Shown here in pieces: positions 8,371 to 17,901 of a DNA stretch of 64,000 bases. A program made the position numbers and the translations under genes. Source of the DNA: Halarcobacter ebronensis. Lineage in GTDB: Bacteria; Campylobacterota; Campylobacteria; Campylobacterales; Arcobacteraceae. The stretch is taken from NCBI RefSeq assembly GCF_013201825.1, contig NZ_CP053836.1:2790001-2854000 (forward strand), read 5' to 3'. Numbering within the stretch: position 1 is the first letter of the stretch; each line of letters opens with the position of its first letter. The notes beneath the pieces are model-generated. The model saw only the letters and a list, made by a program, of their open reading frames with translations. It was not told the DNA's origin and searched no databases.

Positions 8371-8919
8371 ATGGCAAAACTTAGCGATAAATTGGATAAA
8401 AAAGATATTGACTTTATAAAAGGTCAAAAGATGTTTTTTGTTGCAACTGCTCCAAAAAAAGGAAAAATCAATATCTCTCCAAAGGGTTTGGATAAGACCT
8501 TTAAGGTAATTGATGATAATACCGTTTTATGGTTAAACTACTTTGGAAGTGGAAATGAAACAGCTGCACATCTTCTTGAGGATGAAAGAATGACACTTAT
8601 GTTTTGTGCTTTTGAAGGAGAGCCAAATATTCTAAGACTATACTGTAAAGCAAAAGCTATTCAAGAGAAAGATAAAAAATGGGAAAAATATATCTCATAC
8701 TTTCCAGATACAAATGGAGCAAGACAAGTTTTTAAAGTAAAAATATTAAAAGTAAATAACTCTTGTGGGAAAGGTGTTCCACTCTATGATTTTATAGACC
8801 AAAGGGAAGATTTGAAAAAATATTATAAGAAAAAAAGTAAAGAGGAGCAAATAGAGTATATGAAAAAAAACAATCAAAAAAGTTTTGATGGAAAACCAAC
8901 AAAACTCTTTGAAGATTAA
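8371..8919 (+). CDS. Pyridoxamine 5'-phosphate oxidase-family flavoprotein
   Basis: A 182-residue protein of the split-barrel flavin-binding family. FFVATAPKKGKINISPKG near residues 21-38 is the typical first strand pair, followed by VLWLNYFGSGNETAAHL and RMTLMFCAFEG. The frame is open upstream to 8308, but the ATG at 8371 has AAAGGGAAA before it and starts at the family's usual MAKLSDK, so I use it. The substrate is unknown; relatives bind FMN or F420. It is divergent from arsR across the operator, so arsenic control is possible but not shown. Confidence 0.82.
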   Translation: MAKLSDKLDKKDIDFIKGQKMFFVATAPKKGKINISPKGLDKTFKVIDDNTVLWLNYFGSGNETAAHLLEDERMTLMFCAFEGEPNILRLYCKAKAIQEKDKKWEKYISYFPDTNGARQVFKVKILKVNNSCGKGVPLYDFIDQREDLKKYYKKKSKEEQIEYMKKNNQKSFDGKPTKLFED

Positions 8920-8939
8920 AGTTAGAGAAAACTCTAACT
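8920..8939. terminator. Bidirectional terminator
   Basis: The stem AGTTAGAG/CTCTAACT has an AAAA loop and lies between two convergent genes. A T-rich run follows on the plus side (TATATATCTTTTTT), and a weaker one follows on the minus side. Confidence 0.65.
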
Positions 8940-10849
8940 TATATATCTTTTTTAACTCTTTCTACTAAAGACTCAACTGTAAATCCAAACTCTTTGAATA
9001 GTACTCCAGCAGGTCCTGAAGCTCCAAAAGTATCCATACCATATACAACATCTGCGTATTTATAGTACTCTAATCCTCTAGCTGCTTCAATTGCAAATAC
9101 TTTTGTATTTGGATCAATTATTGTATCTACATACTCTTTGTTTTGTTCAAGTAGTAAATCAAAACAAGGAACTGATACAACATTTGCTTTAATTCCCTCT
9201 TTATCAAGGACACAAGCAACTTGAAGTGAAAGCATAACTTCACTACCTGAAGCCATAAGAGTAACTGTTGCATTCTCTCTTTTTTTAAGAAGATATGCTC
9301 CATTTGCAACTTCTCCAAATGCTCTTTCATCTTTTAATACTTGAAGACCTTGTCTTGAACATACAAAGGCAGATGGTGCTTTCATTTTTAATGCAACTTT
9401 CCAAGAAGCAATATTTTCTGTTGCATCTGCTGGTCTAAATGTATAGAAGTTTGGTAATGCTCTAAATTGAGATAAATGCTCAATTGGTTGGTGCGTTGGA
9501 CCATCTTCACCAACTCCAATAGAGTCGTGTGTCCATACAAAGTGTTGTGGAATTCCTGCTAATGCTGCAATTCTTGCACTTGGTTTTAAGTAATCTGAAA
9601 ATACAAAAAATGTTGCAGAGAATACTCTAAATAGTCCGTAAAGATTCATTGCATTTGTAATTGCTGCCATTGCATGTTCTTTGATCCCAAAGTGGATATT
9701 TTTCCCTTTAGGAAAATCTCCCATCCCTTTTAACTCAGTCTTATTTGATGGAGCTAAATCTGCACTTCCACCTAAGAATCCTGGAATTGCACTTGCAATT
9801 GCATTTAAAATTTTATGATTTGAATCTCTTGTTGCAACAGAACTTCCAACTTCAAATTCTGGATAAACAATAGAGTCAAAATTTGGATTTTGAAGCTCTT
9901 TTATTTTTGCTTTTGTTTCATCACTTAATGATTCTTCCCATGCATTTTCAGCTTCTACACCTTGAATTAGTTTATCAAAAGCACCTTTAATATCATAAGG
10001 AACAACAAATTTTTCATCAGGATTAAATCCTGCTTTAATTTTTGACTCTCTAATCTCATCTTCACCTAATGGAGCTCCATGAGTATGGTGACTTCCTTCT
10101 AAAGTTGCTGCACCTTTTCCAATTGAAGTTGTTGCAATAATTAATGCAGGTTTATCGCATACTTTTGCACTTTCAATAGCTTTATCAATTTGATCAAAAT
10201 TGTGTCCATCTATCTCAAATACTTCAAAATTTGCAGCAGCGAATCTTTTTTTAACATTTTCACTCCATGCAATTGAAGTATCACCTTCAATAGTGATTGA
10301 GTTTGAATCATAAATTACAATTAAGTTATCTAATCCCAAATGTCCTGCAGTTGCACACGCTTCATAAGAGATACCCTCTTGTAAATCTCCATCACCACAA
10401 AGGCAATAAACTTTATGAGTAATAACATCTTTTCCTAAAATATTTTGTGCATATTTTGCAGCCATCGCAAAACCAACTGCATTTGCAATACCTTGTCCTA
10501 AAGGTCCTGTTGTAATTTCAACTCCATGTGTATGCCCATATTCTGGGTGTCCTGGAGTTTTAGAATGAAATTGTCTAAACTCTCTCATATCAGGAAGACT
10601 TACGTCAAATCCCCATAAGTGTAGTAAAGAGTAAACAAGTCCAGTAGCATGACCACCACTAAATACAAGTCTATCTCTATTTAGCCATTTATCATTTGCT
10701 GGGTTTAAATTTAAATGTGCACTTAAAACTGTTGCAATATCTGCCATTCCCATAGGTGCACCTGGGTGTCCTGAGTTCGCTTTTTGAACCATATCAGCAG
10801 CTAAAAATCTAATTGTATCAGCTTGCTTTTGAAGTAATTGTTTTGACAT
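8939..10849 (-). CDS. tkt: Transketolase
   Basis: A 636-residue cytoplasmic enzyme of the non-oxidative pentose phosphate pathway, transferring two-carbon ketol units with thiamine diphosphate. The N-terminal domain has FLAADMVQKANSGHPGAPMG, and the cofactor motif GDGDLQEG is followed by the Asn of YDSNSITIEGD at the expected distance. The middle domain contains GIKEHAMAAITN (with the conserved Glu), TFFVFSDYLKP, and THDSIGVGEDGPTHQPIEHL. The C-terminal domain carries ASGSEVMLSL. Length matches bacterial transketolases (about 640-670). It stands alone between a terminator and a 124-base gap, so it is probably monocistronic. Confidence 0.96.
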   Translation of the reverse strand: MSKQLLQKQADTIRFLAADMVQKANSGHPGAPMGMADIATVLSAHLNLNPANDKWLNRDRLVFSGGHATGLVYSLLHLWGFDVSLPDMREFRQFHSKTPGHPEYGHTHGVEITTGPLGQGIANAVGFAMAAKYAQNILGKDVITHKVYCLCGDGDLQEGISYEACATAGHLGLDNLIVIYDSNSITIEGDTSIAWSENVKKRFAAANFEVFEIDGHNFDQIDKAIESAKVCDKPALIIATTSIGKGAATLEGSHHTHGAPLGEDEIRESKIKAGFNPDEKFVVPYDIKGAFDKLIQGVEAENAWEESLSDETKAKIKELQNPNFDSIVYPEFEVGSSVATRDSNHKILNAIASAIPGFLGGSADLAPSNKTELKGMGDFPKGKNIHFGIKEHAMAAITNAMNLYGLFRVFSATFFVFSDYLKPSARIAALAGIPQHFVWTHDSIGVGEDGPTHQPIEHLSQFRALPNFYTFRPADATENIASWKVALKMKAPSAFVCSRQGLQVLKDERAFGEVANGAYLLKKRENATVTLMASGSEVMLSLQVACVLDKEGIKANVVSVPCFDLLLEQNKEYVDTIIDPNTKVFAIEAARGLEYYKYADVVYGMDTFGASGPAGVLFKEFGFTVESLVERVKKDI

Positions 10850-10950
10850 AATAATCCTATGTTTGATGATTTATCTTTATATGAAATTTTGCGATTATAT
10901 CTAAAAACGATTAAAGAGTTTTTGAAGTGACTCAAAAGGAGTTTTATTAA

Positions 10951-10975
10951 AAGAGGAGAAGAATCTTCTTCTCTT
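10951..10975 (-). terminator. Terminator of the T1SS operon
   Basis: An imperfect inverted repeat (AAGAGGAGAAGA / TCTTCTTCTCTT, one mismatch) overlaps the stop codon of the WG-repeat gene. On the minus strand it is followed by TTTTAATAAAAC. It closes the operon that starts with tolC. Confidence 0.55.
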
Positions 10976-11669
10976 AAAAGTTTAAGCCCTCATTGAAGGT
11001 CTTTCTTTCAATTTCTTCACCTTGTAAATCTATATATGTAACTAAACCATTTGTTCCTATAACTTTTGCTAAACCATTTGAATAATCTTTTACAAAAGAG
11101 TATTTAGGTTCTACAATTAATTTACAACTTGTATCCATAAATCCCCATAAATTCTCTCTTTTTACCCTCATTCTGTTTTCACTTGAAAGATAAATCATAT
11201 CATATTCTAAAGGGGCAATCTCTTCAATATTTGTATTAAAACATCCAAATTTTACTTTATTTTCTTCTAGCTCTTTTTTAACAACTATTGAATTATCAAT
11301 AACTGTTCTTATATCTTCATAAATTGGTTCTAATACAAGTTCAAAATTTTTATTTATAAGTCCATATTTGTCACCAACTTCAACTTTTGCAAAACCATTT
11401 ATATATCGTCCAATTGAATCAAATTTAATATCTAGTTTTATATTTCCATTTAAATCAGTTATTCCATATTTATTACCAATATCTTTTACAATGGCATACA
11501 TTGTTCCATCAAGATCAAAAATATCTATTTTTTCATAAATTGCTTTTATTAAAACATTTCCATTTTTATCAAGTAATCCCTCTTTATCTCCAACAACAAC
11601 TACAGCATTATTAGTTGTACATCCAGCTAATGCTAAAACTATTGATATTCCCATTAGATATTTTTTCAT
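10974..11669 (-). CDS. WG-repeat lipoprotein
   Basis: A 231-residue predicted lipoprotein. Residues 1-17 form a signal peptide ending in the lipobox LALAGC, so the mature protein begins at Cys17. The body is made of WG-type repeats such as GLLDKNGNVLIKAIYEKID, YGITDLNGNIKLDIKFDSI, YGLINKNFELVLEPIYEDI and WGFMDTSCKLIVEPKYSFV. These repeats form beta structures seen in secreted or surface proteins of unknown function. It is the last gene of the tolC-ABC-hlyD operon, 10 bases after the ankyrin lipoprotein gene. This position suggests a role in adhesin export or display, but no function is known. Confidence 0.8.
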   Translation of the reverse strand: MKKYLMGISIVLALAGCTTNNAVVVVGDKEGLLDKNGNVLIKAIYEKIDIFDLDGTMYAIVKDIGNKYGITDLNGNIKLDIKFDSIGRYINGFAKVEVGDKYGLINKNFELVLEPIYEDIRTVIDNSIVVKKELEENKVKFGCFNTNIEEIAPLEYDMIYLSSENRMRVKRENLWGFMDTSCKLIVEPKYSFVKDYSNGLAKVIGTNGLVTYIDLQGEEIERKTFNEGLNF

Positions 11670-11679
11670 AAAGGATCCT

Positions 11680-12444
11680 TTAATCTCTTATTTCTGAAAG
11701 AAGCTTTGTTAAAACAACTGTATCAATTCCATTTGTAGCTTCAACTGTAGTTAAAAAATTTGCTGATTCTTCTATATTATTATCTACATCTACACAGTAA
11801 ATATTATCTTCAAGAGTAGCTTTAATAGGTGATATACTACTTGTATTTCCATTTTCAGGAGAGAGAGTCAAATCAATATCAGACGCAAAGCCTGAAACAA
11901 TCTTCCCACATATTTTATTCTCACTCTTATTATAAGTTTCAATACTAATCTCTAAAGGTTTACACATTTGTTCAATTTTCTCTGTGTTTAACAAACTAAC
12001 TGTATATAAATCTCTATTTTTCAAGGCATAATCTAAGGCAGTTTTTCCAAATCTATCTTTAATATCTTTTTTTGCTCCATTACAGATCAAAAATCTTGAT
12101 ACTGCTTTTGAATCATTTCTAACTGAATCTATTAAGGGTGTGTCTCCATAAACATCCCTACTGTTTAGAGTTGCGCCACTTTTATACAATTTTTCAACAG
12201 TTCTTAATTGATTTAATCTAACTGCTATATGAAGGGGAGTGTATCCATGTTTATCTTTGATATTTAGATTTTTATTATCTGCTAAAAATTTATCAATTCC
12301 ACTTATATTTTTTTCTCTTATTAAATCATATATTAATAACTCTTCTTCACTGCTGCTATTAATACTGATTTTATCCATGCTATTAGAGCAAGCGCTAAAT
12401 AATAAAATTGAAACAATTAGTGCAAAATTCTTTAAAAAATTCAT
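11680..12444 (-). CDS. Ankyrin-repeat lipoprotein
   Basis: A 254-residue predicted lipoprotein with a signal peptide ending LLFSAC (lipobox, Cys19). Ankyrin repeats occupy about residues 40-150. The best are KHGYTPLHIAVRLNQLRTVE and YGDTPLIDSVRNDSKAVSRF, with a third containing FGKTALDYALKNRDLYTV. The last 90 residues are beta-rich, contain two or three cysteines and are not recognised. Ankyrin repeats bind proteins, so it may be a periplasmic or outer-membrane scaffold. It lies 14 bases downstream of the hlyD-type gene and is very probably co-transcribed with the secretion system. Confidence 0.8.
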   Translation of the reverse strand: MNFLKNFALIVSILLFSACSNSMDKISINSSSEEELLIYDLIREKNISGIDKFLADNKNLNIKDKHGYTPLHIAVRLNQLRTVEKLYKSGATLNSRDVYGDTPLIDSVRNDSKAVSRFLICNGAKKDIKDRFGKTALDYALKNRDLYTVSLLNTEKIEQMCKPLEISIETYNKSENKICGKIVSGFASDIDLTLSPENGNTSSISPIKATLEDNIYCVDVDNNIEESANFLTTVEATNGIDTVVLTKLLSEIRD

Positions 12445-12458
12445 ATAAATCCCCTTCT

Positions 12459-13805
12459 TTATCTCTCATGCAATGAGTTTTGTTTTATTTTTAAAATTGG
12501 TTTTAAAACAAAATCCATAATTGATTTTTCTCCTGTAACAATCTCAACTTGAGCAATCATACCAGGAATAATAGGTAGCTTTTCACCATCTTTAAGCAAA
12601 TAATTTCTTTTTGTTTTTACAACCACTTTATAATAACTTTTGCCCTCTTTACTATCTTTATCTATTATACTATCTGCTGAAATCTCTACAATTTGACCTT
12701 CTAATCCACCATAAATAGAGTAATCATACGCTGTAATTTTTACTATTGCTTTTTGTTTAGGATTGATAAAAGCAATATCTCTAGGGTCTATTTTTGCTTC
12801 AACTAATAAAACTTCACTATTTGGAACAATATCAATTAAATCTTGCCCAGATTTTACAACTCCACCAATTGTATTTACATATATCTCTTTAATAATACCA
12901 TCAACAGGTGATTTTATAACTGTTTTACTAACTTTATCATCATCTGAAATTCTTCTAGCTTGAGCCTTATTTAGTTCAACTAAAATCTTTTGATACTCTT
13001 GTGAAGCTTCTGTTCTAAAACCTCTAATTTTTTCAAAAATTTTATTTTCTGCTTCTTTTATAGCAAATTGTGATCTAGGGATTGAAAGTTCAGTTGACTC
13101 TAAATCTCCTTTTAGTTGCTGATACTCTCTTTCTATGCTAATCAAATCAACTTTTGATTTAACACCTTTCTCAACTAAACTTTTAATTGTTTTTCTTTGT
13201 AGTTGAAGAAGTTCAAGGTTTTTTTCAATTTGCACTTTTTTTGCTTTTATCTCTTGTAATTCTTGCTCTTTTTGTTTTAACTGCGAGTTTAAAACTTGAA
13301 CTGAACTCTTAAGCTCTTGTGCTCTGTTTTTAAATAGAAGTTTCTCTGATTCTATATATTCCCCTGCAATTTTCTTTACATCATCTGTATATTCTATTTC
13401 AGGTATTGGTTTATCTATATCAATATTTGACTCAATTTTCAATCTCTCAAGCATTGCCATCCATTGGCTAATTCCCTCTTGATTCTCTTCCAATGATGCT
13501 TGAAATCTTGTAGTGTCTATTTTAACTAAAGGTTGCCCTATTTTAACGTGCTCACCATTTTTAACTAAAATCTCTTCAATCTCTCCACCATCAAAAGATT
13601 GAATACTTTGGATTTTATTTGTAGGTATAACTTTACCCTCACCTCTTGCAAGTTCATCTATTTTTGCAAAGTTTGCCCAGATTATTACAAATACAAAAAA
13701 AGCAACAATTGTAAAAAAAACTAAATCTATTTTGTGTTTGGGAGAGTCATTAGCTTGTCCAAATAGTGAATGTACAAAATTTACATCTTTATCAAATATT
13801 GACAT
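12459..13805 (-). CDS. T1SS membrane fusion protein (HlyD/LapC-like)
   Basis: A 448-residue periplasmic adaptor. An N-terminal cytoplasmic segment is followed by one membrane helix at about residues 28-47 (FFTIVAFFVFVIIWANFAKI). Next come the biotinyl-lipoyl half-motif ARGEGKVIPTNKIQSIQSFD and GGEIEEILVKNGEHVKIGQP, a long coiled coil (about 130-270) and the second lipoyl half with IKSPVDGIIKEIYVNTIGGV. The C-terminal beta-barrel ends in PGMIAQVEIVTGEKS, the HlyD-family signature. It connects the inner-membrane ABC exporter to the TolC-like channel. It starts one base after the ABC gene stops, so translation is coupled. Confidence 0.92.
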   Translation of the reverse strand: MSIFDKDVNFVHSLFGQANDSPKHKIDLVFFTIVAFFVFVIIWANFAKIDELARGEGKVIPTNKIQSIQSFDGGEIEEILVKNGEHVKIGQPLVKIDTTRFQASLEENQEGISQWMAMLERLKIESNIDIDKPIPEIEYTDDVKKIAGEYIESEKLLFKNRAQELKSSVQVLNSQLKQKEQELQEIKAKKVQIEKNLELLQLQRKTIKSLVEKGVKSKVDLISIEREYQQLKGDLESTELSIPRSQFAIKEAENKIFEKIRGFRTEASQEYQKILVELNKAQARRISDDDKVSKTVIKSPVDGIIKEIYVNTIGGVVKSGQDLIDIVPNSEVLLVEAKIDPRDIAFINPKQKAIVKITAYDYSIYGGLEGQIVEISADSIIDKDSKEGKSYYKVVVKTKRNYLLKDGEKLPIIPGMIAQVEIVTGEKSIMDFVLKPILKIKQNSLHER

Positions 13806-13806
13806 C

Positions 13807-15966
13807 TTACGCCTTCATTCCATTTGCAAAAATATCCTCTTTCTTACCATCTGCAACTACAACTCCATTATCTAGAACTATAATTCTGTCAACAAGTGAT
13901 AAGATAGATACCTTGTGGGTAATTAAAATAAGAGTTTTGTTCTCTACTATTTTTGACATTTTACTTATAAACGCTTTTTCTGTTTGTCTATCCATTGAGT
14001 TAGTTGGTTCATCCAAAATCATAATATTTGGATTTGAAATAAGTGCCCTTGCCATTGCAACAGATTGTATCTCTCCACCGCTTAGACCTTCACCTCTTTC
14101 TCCAACTATTAAATCATACCCTTGCTCATGTTTTGATAAAAAATCATGAACACCAGCAATTCTTGAAGCTCTTAAAACCTCTTCATCAGTTGCAAAAGGT
14201 TCTCCAATTGTAATATTATCTTTAATACTTCCCATAAATAAAAAAGGTTCCTGGGGAACAACTCCAATAGCTCTTCTTAAATCAACTGGATCAATCTGTC
14301 TTACATCTGTTCCATCAACTAATATTGAACCTGTTTGAGGAACATAAAGGTTTTGAAGAAGTTTAACCAAAGTAGATTTACCAGAACCTATTTTTCCTAA
14401 AATAGCAACTCTTTCCCCATGTTTTATCTTTAGATTTATATCTTTTAACGCCCTGAAATTTTGTGTTTTGTATGAGAAACTTACATCTTTTAATTCTATA
14501 TCACCATTAAGTGTTGGTCTACTCAAATATGATTTATTTTCTCTTTCAACACTCATTTTCATTATTTCATCAATATTTTTTATTGATGAAATTGTTTTAT
14601 CAAATCTAATAATCATTCCAACTATATTTGATATAGGGCCAATTACTCTACCATTTAAAGTCATAGCAGCAATTATTCCCCCCATTGTCATTTCACCTTC
14701 ACTTGCTAAATAAACTCCACCTATAATAATTGCAACATTTGAAAACTGAGAAATAAAAGTAGTAAAGAATGTTGCAATTTGAGAGAAAAACTGAGATTTT
14801 TCATTGTAATAAACAGTTTGATTGATTGATTTATCCCAGTGGGTTTTCATCCTATTTTGTCCACGTACACTTTTAATAATATCAAGTCCTGCAACAGTCT
14901 CATTTAAAGTTGTATGTTTTATTTGATCCTCTTTTGTAGATGCTTCAACAGTTTTTTTAATAGGCTTTCTCATAAACCATGAGAATATTAATGAAATTAT
15001 AACTGAGAAGATAGATATCCATCCTAAAGAACCTCCAATATAGAATATTATGGCAATAAAAATAAAAATAAACGGAATATCCACTAAAGTTGCAATTGTT
15101 GCTGTTGCAAAAAAATCTCTAATAGATTCAAAAGATTGCAATCTATTTACAAACATTCCTGTTGAAGCAGGTCTCTCTTCAAGCCTTATATTAAGAAGCT
15201 GATCAAAAATTGCATTACTCATTACAACATCTGCTCTTTTACTTGCTTTTCCCAAATAATAAGATCTTATTAGTTTTAAAAGTAAATCAAAGCCCATAAC
15301 AAAAAGTATACCGATTGCTAAAGCCCATAAAGTATCTATTGCGCTATTTGGCAAAACTCTATCATAAACATTCATAGTAAAAAGAGGGGTAGCAATAACA
15401 AAAAGGTTTATGAAAATAGATGCTAATGCAACCTTTAAATATATATCTTTATTTCTTTTTATTGCATCCCAGAACCACTTTCTTGGTTTGGGAATAAGTA
15501 TTGAACTACTTACTCTATTTTGAAATTTATATTCAGGTTTTATTATTAAAGCATGTCCAACATATTGACTTTGAAGCATATCAAGTTTCATATGAACTTG
15601 TCCATCACTAAGTCCAGGAATAATTACAACTGCTTCATTTTTATTTACATCATAATCTAATAATACAGCTGATCTATTTTTTTCAGTAATGATTACAACA
15701 GGAAGTGCAAGTTTTGAGATATCAGGTATTTTTTCTCTCTGAACAAACTTAGAGATTAAACCTATTTTTTTTGATGATGCTATAAATTCATCAACTCCCA
15801 TCATACTATCATGTAGAGCCATTCCATATACTAAAGACTCTTTTGATGTTGCCCTTTGATAAAATTTTGCTAAAAAGAGTAGAGACTCTAAAAGAGTGTC
15901 TACTTTTCTTCTTTCTTGGAGAACGCCTACTTTTTCTTCTTCTTGACTGACCTCTTGATTATCCAA
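13807..15966 (-). CDS. T1SS ABC exporter (LapB/LssB-like, C39-like N-domain)
   Basis: A 719-residue inner-membrane exporter. Residues 1-145 form a C39-peptidase-like domain without the catalytic Cys, as in RTX and LapB exporters; it binds substrate rather than cleaving it. Six membrane helices follow (about 175-420). The ATPase domain has Walker A GKIGSGKSTLVKLL, the Q-loop VVPQEPFLF, the signature LSGGEIQSVAMARAL, Walker B NIMILDEPTNSMD and the switch His in ITHK. The start is TTG (15964-15966), with AAGGA six bases upstream. It lies in an operon between tolC-like and hlyD-like genes and is the likely exporter of the giant adhesin. Confidence 0.93.
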   Translation of the reverse strand: MDNQEVSQEEEKVGVLQERRKVDTLLESLLFLAKFYQRATSKESLVYGMALHDSMMGVDEFIASSKKIGLISKFVQREKIPDISKLALPVVIITEKNRSAVLLDYDVNKNEAVVIIPGLSDGQVHMKLDMLQSQYVGHALIIKPEYKFQNRVSSSILIPKPRKWFWDAIKRNKDIYLKVALASIFINLFVIATPLFTMNVYDRVLPNSAIDTLWALAIGILFVMGFDLLLKLIRSYYLGKASKRADVVMSNAIFDQLLNIRLEERPASTGMFVNRLQSFESIRDFFATATIATLVDIPFIFIFIAIIFYIGGSLGWISIFSVIISLIFSWFMRKPIKKTVEASTKEDQIKHTTLNETVAGLDIIKSVRGQNRMKTHWDKSINQTVYYNEKSQFFSQIATFFTTFISQFSNVAIIIGGVYLASEGEMTMGGIIAAMTLNGRVIGPISNIVGMIIRFDKTISSIKNIDEIMKMSVERENKSYLSRPTLNGDIELKDVSFSYKTQNFRALKDINLKIKHGERVAILGKIGSGKSTLVKLLQNLYVPQTGSILVDGTDVRQIDPVDLRRAIGVVPQEPFLFMGSIKDNITIGEPFATDEEVLRASRIAGVHDFLSKHEQGYDLIVGERGEGLSGGEIQSVAMARALISNPNIMILDEPTNSMDRQTEKAFISKMSKIVENKTLILITHKVSILSLVDRIIVLDNGVVVADGKKEDIFANGMKA

Positions 15967-15983
15967 ATATTTTCCTTGAAACT

Positions 15984-17762
15984 CTAATTAATATTTTTAA
16001 ATTTTTCTAGAAGTTCTTTATGCTTTTTCAAAAAGTCAACATATATTTTTAAATCAATACCCTTATTTGTCAACTCTTCCATTGCTTTATTCGCATCTTC
16101 TAATGTCTTGTAGCCACCATAAATCACATTTGTTCCTGAATCTGTATTATAAGTATATAATGATTTATCACTACTTAATCCATATTTTTCTTTAAATGTT
16201 GCAATGTCATATTCTTTGCCACTAAGAGTTGTTAAGTTTATGGTATATTCCCCATCTGGAAGAGTTTTTTCAATTGATTTTTCAATTTTTTCTTCTTTTA
16301 CTGGTTCACTATTTAATAATTTATTTATCTCATTATCTAAAGTCTTATCCGCATCCACACCTAGCTCATTTAGAAGATCTTTGTCTTTCAATTCACTATT
16401 ATCTTTAAATTTTTCTCTTTTTATTGGATTTTCATATTTTTTTGGAATATATACTTTACATGCTTGATCTTTTGATTTTAAGATAGACTCAGTTAGCATA
16501 TCAATATCTTGTAAAATATCAAAATATTTTCCATACATATCCATCTCTAACTGTAGTGCACTTATCTCTGATCTATATAGTTCTGATTCAGCATCCAGAA
16601 TATCAATAAATGTTCTAGTTCCATCTTGAAGTTGTTTTAAATAAACATCTCTAATATTTCTATTATCAACTATATATTTTCTCATATTTACTACTCTTTG
16701 TTTGGCAATAAAATATGAGTCATACTTACTTTTAATCTCTTCTTCAACCTCTGCTATAGTATTATCTAAAACTTTTTGTTGCTCTTGTAAAAATAATTTT
16801 TCCCTTTGAGTTGTATGATAAGTTCTTCCACCTTCAAATAGGTTCCAATCAAGAATTAATCTTGTTCTTTGAATATCTTGTCTACCATTTTCAGGTTCTT
16901 CTAAATCATCATTCCATACACCTTGCCATTGTAGTTTTAAAGTGGGAAGATAACTTGATTTTGCTTGTTCCAAATTCTCTCTTTGCTCTTTTATCTTCTC
17001 AATCTGCTCTAAAACTTTTGTATTTTTAAGTGTTGCAATTTCAACCATTTTTTCAATTTTATTAGGAATAAGAGACTCATCAATTACAGGTCTACAAATA
17101 TTTCCATCTGTTGCTGTTTGAGTAAATTTTAAATACTTATTTTTTGCTTGGTTTTGTAAATCTTTTTGCTCTAATAGATTATCAGTAATATAGTGTTTTT
17201 TAGCATTTACTTGATAACTCTCTAAAATTTCTCCACTTATTGACTCTTTATCTTTCGCCATAATTAAATAATCATCATGCAATTTTAAATTGTTTTCTGA
17301 TAGGTTTAATAGTTCTTGATATTCAACAAGATTCATATAACTATCAACTGCACCTCTTATTATCTCTTCAACCCTTCTATTACTTCTATATCTATTTCCA
17401 TTATAAAGATGAATATTCTCTTGAACTTGACTAGGAGTTAATCCACCATCATACAATATTTGTTCTATTGTTAATTGTGCATTCCAACCATCTTTATCCT
17501 CTTTTGTTGGATCTGTTGGTCTGTTATCTCTGTCATATCTTGTTGTTGAATCTTCAAAATATCCTGAAAAATCAATTTTAGGATAATAATCACTTCTCTC
17601 TTCATCAACATATTTTCTATATGCATCTTTATTAAACTTTTCAGATAATACATCTGGATTTGAACTTATTGTCTGTTCTACCGCATCTTTTAAACTTGTT
17701 GCATTTAATACTGAAGTACATAATATTGAGGAAACGACTAAACTTATTATATGCTTTTTCAT
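15984..17762 (-). CDS. TolC-family outer-membrane channel with C-terminal SPOR-like domain
   Basis: A 592-residue outer-membrane protein. Residues 1-22 are a signal peptide ending LNATSL. The TolC/LapE body (about 25-430) shows two similar halves with long helices and motifs such as LTIEQILYDGGLTPSQVQEN and ILDWNLFEGGRTYHTTQREK. The ordinary protein would end near residue 440. Here a charged linker (about 440-500) leads to a further 85 residues beginning DGEYTINLTTLSGKEYDIAT and including NVIYGGYKTLEDANKAMEEL, which fits the SPOR fold that binds peptidoglycan. This fusion could tie the export channel to the cell wall. First gene of the T1SS operon; ATG with AAAGGG upstream. Confidence 0.88.
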   Translation of the reverse strand: MKKHIISLVVSSILCTSVLNATSLKDAVEQTISSNPDVLSEKFNKDAYRKYVDEERSDYYPKIDFSGYFEDSTTRYDRDNRPTDPTKEDKDGWNAQLTIEQILYDGGLTPSQVQENIHLYNGNRYRSNRRVEEIIRGAVDSYMNLVEYQELLNLSENNLKLHDDYLIMAKDKESISGEILESYQVNAKKHYITDNLLEQKDLQNQAKNKYLKFTQTATDGNICRPVIDESLIPNKIEKMVEIATLKNTKVLEQIEKIKEQRENLEQAKSSYLPTLKLQWQGVWNDDLEEPENGRQDIQRTRLILDWNLFEGGRTYHTTQREKLFLQEQQKVLDNTIAEVEEEIKSKYDSYFIAKQRVVNMRKYIVDNRNIRDVYLKQLQDGTRTFIDILDAESELYRSEISALQLEMDMYGKYFDILQDIDMLTESILKSKDQACKVYIPKKYENPIKREKFKDNSELKDKDLLNELGVDADKTLDNEINKLLNSEPVKEEKIEKSIEKTLPDGEYTINLTTLSGKEYDIATFKEKYGLSSDKSLYTYNTDSGTNVIYGGYKTLEDANKAMEELTNKGIDLKIYVDFLKKHKELLEKFKNIN

Positions 17763-17788
17763 GTTATACCCTTTTACATAATTAAGAT

Positions 17789-17820
17789 ATTCTACAAAAA
17801 AGTTACTAAAAGTTTTACTA
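17789..17820 (-). promoter_or_regulatory. Tandem direct repeats in the tolC promoter
   Basis: On the plus strand, AAGTTACTA (17800-17808) and AAGTTTTACTA (17810-17820) form a tandem pair 38-58 bases upstream of the tolC start, next to a possible -10 (TAGAAT on the minus strand, 17789-17794). A near-identical pair precedes the giant adhesin at 41748-41767. Tandem repeats spaced about one helical turn are typical of PhoB/OmpR-family binding sites, and such a regulator is encoded next door. Confidence 0.5.
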
Positions 17821-17901
17821 AAAACAAACTTTTTTTATTATTTTCTTATTTTTTATAGATTAAAATACACAACCATAGAATTAAAAATAAAAAGGTGCTT
17901 A

